From Pleurodeles waltl (Eukaryota; Chordata; Amphibia; Caudata; Salamandridae): 64,000 nucleotides of DNA. A program made the position numbers and the translations under genes. Below, piece by piece: positions 57,544 to 64,000 of this stretch. The stretch covers positions 646,723,465-646,787,464 of the forward strand of contig NC_090439.1 of assembly GCF_031143425.1 (NCBI RefSeq). The letters are read 5' to 3'. A model generated the notes under the pieces. It had not been told where the DNA came from, did no database searches, and was given only the letters and a program-made list of their open reading frames with translations. Position 1 is the first letter of the stretch, and the number at the start of each line of letters is the position of its first letter.

Positions 57544-58559
57544 ACTGTCAACTGGACCAGCTAGTGTATCTCCACATTAACCTCACACGTATATCCTATA
57601 GCATTATAGCACCGCCAGATGCCCTTCCACATCAGATCACGAGAGGACAAGCTAGAAAAGCTTTAAGCGTTCAGCCATACAAAAGTTGAAAGGATACTCC
57701 TGAGTATCTTCAACAGTCATCACTTTAAAGTCCAAGCAGTAAGGTGCAATTTGAATGTTCATAGACTTGTGACAATTTAACAGATTAATCAAGATGTAAG
57801 GGCACCTCACACCCACCATGGAAGAATTACTGGCATACCTGAATAGAGCAAGGTGGTTGCTACCAGTTGTCAATGAATAAAGAAAGCCCCTACATGTTTG
57901 CACTCAAGTTGGGCTGCAATCTGAGTACTGGCATGTGCTCAGCAGATGTATTCTTCCAAAAAGTTCATCATTGAGGATCTTGATGGACTGATGGGAGTTT
58001 TGTACTTCCCTGAGCACACTTTGACGGAAACATAACTGTCACAGAACATCATCAGTGACTGAGGGCAGTATGCATTTTTCTCAGCATGACCTCATGCTTT
58101 TGTGTGCTCGATAATAGAACTAACCAGCAGCATATCCCCAATAAAACCTAGGTAGAGAGTAACAGAATAACAAAACTCACAAATTTGAAGTAGTTAACCC
58201 ACAAAAATGGATACATTTTAAGAGTTTATGGAGCGCACTTGTTGAGACATTTTGGGTGAGCCTTTATTCTTAATTCCCACCCCATCCTGGCCAAATCTTT
58301 CACAACACACTCACATTTTCTTGAAGTAGTGAAACCTTTCCCACTGTAATGAGCGAGCCTCCTGATGTTCTATTTTTTCATTCTCAAAAACAACAGTGCT
58401 ACACAAAATTTGTCAAATCTTCCTGGGCTTGGAAAATTTAGAATCATCCTCCGACACAGTGCCACCCACTTGCATACACACCCAATTACTACTTCTGAAA
58501 CTGTAGGGTGATTGTCATTCTAGTACTGTCTCGGCTTGGACTCCACCCTTCTTGCTACT
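57544..58559. other. Unassigned sequence
   Basis: Between gypsy fragments of opposite orientation. No motif could be recognised. Confidence 0.25.
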
Positions 58560-61500
58560 TCTGCTCAGTCACACACTTCCTCCTCTGCCCAGGCTGAACC
58601 ACTGTGTTGGGTTTTCTTCCTTGCAACAACATAAACAGTGGCTGACCATTTGATGAATGTGAGGTGGTACTGTAATTCCAAAGTGACTTCCTTAATTCTT
58701 CCCGCCATTTCAAACCATTCCTCAAAGCCATCTGAAAGGACCCACTCAAAACACAAGTAAATCTTTTCACTTTTCACAAAGTGTTTTCCCTTGGGTGGTA
58801 TAAATAAGTCACATGATGTGTTATGCCACATGCCAATAAAAACTACTTCAATCACTCGGAAATGTACTTCACACCACTGTCCCTAAGTATTTCCTCCTGG
58901 AATTCCCTTCCTCATGAACACATCAATGAAAAAAACAAGGATGTTCTCTGCCTTCACCTCTAACACCCTTACATTGGGCCATGTCAAGTAGTAATCCATC
59001 ACCACTGTCCCTAATGTTCCATTCACACTCCAATGTCTAAACGGTCTACATATATCCAGTCCAACATTTTGTCATTGATATCTCGATACTTCATTGGTAC
59101 AATGGGTGATTCTCTGATCGACCTAGATTGGCTACTCGGCATGCAGGCAGTCCAGTCTCTCACACAGCTCTCTAGATCACGATCCACCCCCAGCGACCAA
59201 AATGTTATTCTTGTGTTCCCTTTCATAGTTGTCAAAGTACCATGCCCTGTGAAGCAAAGACAACACTTTATGATGCAAACAAATTGGTACCAATTAATTT
59301 TCACCTCGTAAGGCAATATCATTAACCATTCTCAACTCTGGCCAAACAAACTTGAATTTACATAACAAAAGAGCCTTTACCCTCTCCTTTTTCCATCCCT
59401 CAGAGATTTCTAACTTTACAGACATCAATTCATTGTCCTAATCAACATAATTCCTCCATTCATTTTCACTGATGGCCCAGCCAATTGGGCATCAGCAACT
59501 TTCCAGGCAGCCTATCTTTCCATAATTGGTTTGACAATGATAATCAAGATAAACAATCTGCGTTTACATTTCACACTCATGCACATTACACATGAAAGTT
59601 CTTGCAATCTGAAAAGCGACTTGACCCTGGGAGGTGTACCTTTTTCTACAGCCTTTGTGGTAAAGATGTCCAACAAAGGTTTGCAGTCAATTCTTGGTCC
59701 AAATCTCGAATCCCATATGAAAATGTTCGATTCCTCATCAACAGGCCAAGGCTTTTTTCCAATTACTAAGTAATTCTCCTCAGCACCCCTCAAAGTTTTG
59801 ATGCAAATGCAACCATCCTTTATTGCCATTGATATAGCTGTATCAAAACAGTTCCCAAACCATAGACTCTTGCATCAGTAAAAACCACTGTGAGAAATTT
59901 GGTCGTTGGTTGAGTGAGGTGGCAATCCTGATAAAAAAACAGCCACAGTCCCTGTCTGGGTGAACCACAAAAGTCACTAAATGAACCTGTGTAACGTATT
60001 TATGCAGCACACAAACAGTAAAAAAGTGAAAACACAACACAAGAAAAATTCCACACCAGTTTAGAAAAATAGAGTAAATGATAATACATTATTTGATACC
60101 AAAACAACAAAAATCCAATCAGTAGAACAAGACTAATATTTTTTTTAAGTTTATGGTAAATGATCAAAGTGCCAACCATGGACATCTAGTCGCACGAGAC
60201 CGGGTCAAAGTTGAAAAATAAGGGTGACCACATTGGCGTGCGAGCCGGATAAAAATTGTGGATTGGGCCTGGTCAGCACTTGCCTTTAAACTCTCTAGGG
60301 CATAGCTGCAGGCAGTGTCCGAGGTTGAGGTATTGTTGTCGAGGAGCCACTGGATGAAGCTGCAGTGAAGATTTTCATATTCAGATGTACTCTCTGTTTT
60401 GGAAGTCAAAAATCTCCAGTGGAATGAAGCTGGAGGCTGTAGCCGATGAGGGTTCCACAGGGCCAGAAACCTCTTCTGTGCAAGGCCGCTGAACAGGATT
60501 TGCTGCTGCGGAGAAGAACGTAGCGGGAGCTGCCACAAAGTCTGGCTGATCGGCGATGCACCTTGGGTGGATAGATAAGCAGGTTGGTACCAGCTGTTTT
60601 TAGCCTAAGATTTTCCAAGTCCCAAGTTTTTGATTTTGGCTATCTGGGCACCTTTAAAACCAACACCAAGGGTTTAGGACTGGAAGAGCACCACTGGGGG
60701 GTTAGGACTTACTCTGGCTGGGTCCAGGTGCAGTTTCAAGATGGTTGGAGTCTTTTCTGCCCCTGGGGCTCTGAGCAATACGCCAGCCAACTAGCCTTTG
60801 GAGCCACTCTTGTAGTACTAAGTCCAAGAAGTGGAACAGGGCCCAAGCAGCAGGGCAGGCCTCTGAGGGTTCAAGGCAGGCTTCAGGTAGCAAAGCAGTC
60901 CTTCTAGATGCAGCAAAGCAGTCTTCTGAAATACACAGCAGCAGGCACTCCTTCTGCAGGGCCAGATAGTAAAGTGAAGAGTGGGTCTGAGGATCCTATT
61001 TTTATACCTGGTGCCTCCTTTGAAGAAGGAGACGTTTCTTGTAAATTCCCTATGAAGTGCTTGAAGTTTCCTGTCTCCCATGGCCTGGGTCCAGGCTGGA
61101 TGCATGAATAATGCAATGGTGACAATCCCTTTGAGTGAAGGCAGGGTACAGCCTCTTAAGATGCAAGTGGGCTTTGCCCAGCTCTGCCCCCATTCTGTGA
61201 GGATGGCCCATCCAGGCACACCTAATTCCTCTATTGTGTCGCTGTCTGGGAGGAATAAGCGAGGTCTAACTGCCAACTACACCCAGTCATGTGACCAAGG
61301 AACTGGCTGCAGGCACCAAAGAGGGCAGGAAAATGCAAACTTTCTAAAAGTGGCATCTTCAAAATTGTAACTCAAAATCCGATGTTACCATTAAAGAGAA
61401 TTTTAAATTACAATTTCTCAGACACCAAACATGAAATCTTGATCTGCCCCCAATCAAAATTTAGCACTTATGAAATGTAATAAAGGATCTCTATGTTAAC

Positions 61501-62965
61501 CCCCTGGGAGAGGTAGGCCAGACAGTAGTGAAAAACAAATTTGTGAGATGTTCACTACCAGTACATGTAAAACGTAAAAGTACATTTCCAACCTCTTAAT
61601 TAGAATGCACCCTGCCCTATGGGCTACCTAGGGCCTATCTTAGGGGTGACCTATAGGTAATAAAATGGGAGTTTAAAGCTTGGAAAGGAGGTTATTTTGC
61701 CAAGACAATGGCAGACCTGGGGCATATTATAAGAGGCTACTTTGGTGAGTGGCACAATAAGTGCTACAGACCCACTAGTAGCATTTAATTTGCAGGCCCT
61801 GGGTATATGGTATACAACATAACTAGGGACTTAAACATAAATTAAATATGCCATTTAGGTGTAAGAAAGGTTTTACTATGTTTTCAGGAGTGAGCACAAG
61901 CATTTTAGCACTGGTTAACAGTGGTAAAATGCACAGAGTCCTAAGGCTAACAAAACCAAATTCAGCAAAAATAGGGGTGAAGGCAAACAGTTTGTGGGTG
62001 ACCCTGCAGAAAGGGTAAAATCTAACAACCATGATTTATATTTGGGATTGGATAGCTTCAAAATGGGAGCGCACACAATACAATTATTCTCTACATTAGT
62101 GGGACCATTCATACTTTGTCGCTTTTTTCAGCAATGGTCTCTTAAGTTTGGTCCTCTCTGCAAAATGACTAATAAATTTGGCATAGCACTCAGCAAACCC
62201 CAAAAATGATCTCAATTGAGCTTTATTTGCAGGGCTTGGTGCCTTTGCAATTGCTTCCAAGAGTTTCTTTATAGGTCTGATACCCTGACCACTAACTACA
62301 TGGCCTAAATATTTGAATTAGAAAAGTCTGTTGTTAAAAGCAGTCTCCCATGCTCAAGCATATTCATAATCTATTTGATGTTTTTCAACATATGGTGTCA
62401 ACCCAAATGCAAGTAAATCGCATAAATCAATGCACATTTTAACTTTACTGTTGTTTCTTCAAGCTAAAACAATCATTTGATTATTCTATTGGTTCAATCA
62501 CTTCCTCATCACATAGTTTGTTCAAATGTCTTTTCAATGTTTCTCTTAGCTCCAACAGCAGTGACGTGACTCTATGTACCATGGGTAAGGAGCCCTGCTT
62601 CAATATGATATATTAACTTACCCAAACTCTGTTGAACAACCTGGGGGAATCCTGACTTTCATTTTTTCACCTCTGATATGTTCAAGACTACCACTTGACC
62701 AAGGTGATTGGGATGTAATGTGATTACTAAAATCTTCTGATGTGTCTATCCTAAAAAATACCCATCCTCTCTTGATAACATGTTATTGTACCCATATATG
62801 TTTCACCTTTACATCACAATTCTGTCTCAAAAACACTAAGAGGTAGCATGACTCTGCCATATCTAACAGGACTGGCCACTAAGTCTTCAAGAGGCATGCT
62901 TCCCAACTCCTGCCATTTGTGCAAGTCTAATACCGTATACAGAGAGGAAGAAGCTGCCCACATGT
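58560..62965 (-). pseudogene. Decayed Ty3/gypsy pol, split by an LTR
   Basis: On the minus strand, reverse transcriptase pieces come first: LRETLKRHLNKLCDEEVIEP near 62510, and the connection block LRSFLGFAECYAKFISHF near 62180. Then there is an LTR (60179-62027). Next come RNase H (DCKPLLDIFTTKAVEKG, about 59640-59690) and an integrase piece (GVDRDLESCVRDWTACM near 59180, with PMKYRDINDKMLDWIYVD). Stops and frameshifts are common. The part below 58900 is less certain. The catalytic RT core is missing, lost at or near the LTR insertion. Confidence 0.65.
60179..62027 (-). mobile_element. Solo LTR (1849 bp) inserted in gypsy pol
   Basis: On the minus strand it begins TGTTAGATTTTACCC at 62027 and ends CTAGATGTCCA at 60179. 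ACCA flanks both sides (60175-60178 and 62028-62031), a 4-bp target duplication. Its 5' half matches the LTRs at 16988 and 51111 (GCATTTAATTTGCAGGCCC on plus equals their GGGCCTGTAAATTAAATGC). The 3' half is diverged, so it is a different subfamily. Confidence 0.8.
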
Positions 62966-64000
62966 TCTGATGGATACAACTACCTGTGGATTCCTCACCT
63001 AATAAATTCTCAAAATGCGCCAGCATTCGACAAAAAAATTATTTTCAGCTCTGCACGTCGACGAGGACGTCACAATTGCCCGACTTCCACGCGACGCCGT
63101 CTGATGTCATCGAGGCAATAAGAGGTCCTCACCGGCGTGCTGACGTCAGATTTCTTTTTTCCATGCCTTTGGAGTAATGTTTTTTTCTCCTGGCTCTTGG
63201 GGAGCTATCGTTTCTCGGAGGTGATACTTTGTAGAAAAATGTCTCCACCTCGGGAGTCTGGGTTCAAGCCTTGTAGGGAGTGCGGGGGCTGTATGTCAGT
63301 GACGGACCTGCATAATGACTGCATGTGTTGCTTGAGCTCCGAGCATGACGTGGAGGAGTGTGGTTCGTGCCAACAGATGAACCCAAAGGTGCTCAAGGAG
63401 CGTGAGGCCAAGCTGTTCTTGGCCAAATCAAAAAAGAAGGAGAAACATCGGTATCAGAGGTTGTGTTCAAAATCTTCAAGATGCCATAGGAGGCAGCGTC
63501 GTCATGACTCCTGGCATCAGCATGATTCCCGACATCGTTCAGAGAAAGACAGATCCCGTTCAAGATCTCCATCTACTCTGCGTCGTACGACGTGGGAGGT
63601 CAGCCCGACAGTGACGCCTTAGCCACAAAGCCCTCAGGCTTTTCCGGCGCCATCGGTCTTTGGAGTGGTCGGGCCTCGCCAGAGCCCTTGCTTCTCGCCT
63701 GCGCAGTCAGAGGTGCCTGATCCAGCGCCGATGCCGCAGGGGTATCCGGTGCCGATGCCGCACGAGTATCCTGCATTCCTGGCTCCAGGTGCAGATCTGG
63801 CCGCATTCTTGAATACTATGTACAACATCTTCAGCTCCATGGCCCCTGGTGGTGCACCGGCTGGTCCCTCAGGTCCCTTGGCTTTTGGTTTGGGCGTTCC
63901 AGCTCCATACAAGCTGACGCCATTCATGCCCTTCTGTCCAGTAGAGATTGCTGGTCCGGCGCCGGTGCCTTTGGCGTCGCTGAGGAGACCTTCGACGCCG
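62966..64000 (+). mobile_element. DIRS-type retrotransposon, 5' end
   Basis: The start near 62966 (TCTGATGGATACAACTACC, then TGTGGATTCCTCACC) has the look of a DIRS terminal repeat and directly abuts the gypsy remnant. ORF1 begins at 63239 and the element runs off the right edge, so the RT, RNase H and tyrosine recombinase parts cannot be examined. The sequence is GC-richer and much less eroded than its neighbours, which suggests a younger insertion. Confidence 0.65.
63239..64000 (+). pseudogene. DIRS ORF1 (gag-like), one nonsense codon, incomplete
   Basis: Starts MSPPRESGFKPCRECGGCMS and carries a cysteine-rich zinc-binding-like block (CRECGGC, DCMCCLSSEHDVEECGSCQ), then a Lys/Arg/Ser-rich basic region (SEKDRSRSRSPS). 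A TAG at 63620-63622 interrupts it. The same frame then stays open to the window edge, through a Pro/Ala-rich region (MPQGYPVPMPHEYPAF). The TAG is therefore the only visible lesion, probably a CAG-to-TAG change. The cysteine block followed by a basic stretch matches vertebrate DIRS ORF1 proteins. The function is presumed to be nucleic-acid binding. Confidence 0.65.

Overview
The window reads as a stretch of a very large, transposon-filled amphibian genome, most likely a salamander or newt. One ordinary host gene can be placed with confidence: the ribosomal protein gene rps20 on the minus strand (about 39.2-44.64 kb), with four exons, a TATA box, a TOP-type start, a short 3' UTR and the C/D-box snoRNA SNORD54 inside its second intron, as in other vertebrates. 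The salamander assignment is inference. It rests on abundant PIF/Harbinger transposons, very long TG..CA LTRs, Ty3/gypsy, DIRS and retrovirus-like remnants, and one compact gene in 64 kb.

Layout. 1-3304: minus-strand long LTR, running off the left edge. 3305-10564: Harbinger copy A, with an unusual three-gene layout: an accessory Myb/SANT-like gene (minus), a DDE transposase (plus) and a second Myb/SANT-like gene (minus). 11.19-13.93 kb: decayed L1-like LINE with two younger repeats inside it. 14.7-21.17 kb: decayed endogenous retrovirus-like gag-pol whose gag is split by an LTR (16988-19540), itself split by a hairpin-rich MITE (18293-19218). 21.77-26.43 kb: Harbinger copy C in inverted orientation, with a 1.8-kb insertion carrying a 90-bp tandem array. 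26.43-32.90 kb: Harbinger copy B, an internal deletion derivative of the copy A type, with a 2.67-kb solo LTR in an intron. 32995-35453: second solo LTR. 35.94-37.33 kb: tandem repeats of about 360 bp. 38.64-39.13 kb: gypsy fragment. 39.2-44.64 kb: rps20; its third intron holds a 640-bp inverted repeat. 45.4-47.2 kb: an unclassified repeat (also found at 12.1 kb) and a CACTC-rich low-complexity tract. 48.2-49.5 kb: probable decayed DIRS gag. 50402-50989: a MITE built almost entirely of consecutive hairpins. 51.1-53.2 kb: LTR. 53.2-56.3 kb: decayed retrovirus-like pol. 57.1-62.97 kb: gypsy fragments in both orientations, one split by an LTR (60179-62027). 62.97-64.0 kb: start of a fairly young DIRS element.

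How the parts relate. In Harbinger elements the DDE nuclease and a Myb/SANT-like protein act together at the transposon ends. Here copy A has lost both through nonsense and frameshift mutations, while copy B keeps an apparently intact first exon of one Myb-like gene but has no transposase. The strongest candidates for something new are the three-gene Harbinger, with its paired-CCAAT intergenic region and expanding coding minisatellite, and the two 'hairpin-chain' MITEs. Exact repeat names, copy numbers and the species need database searches that could not be run here.
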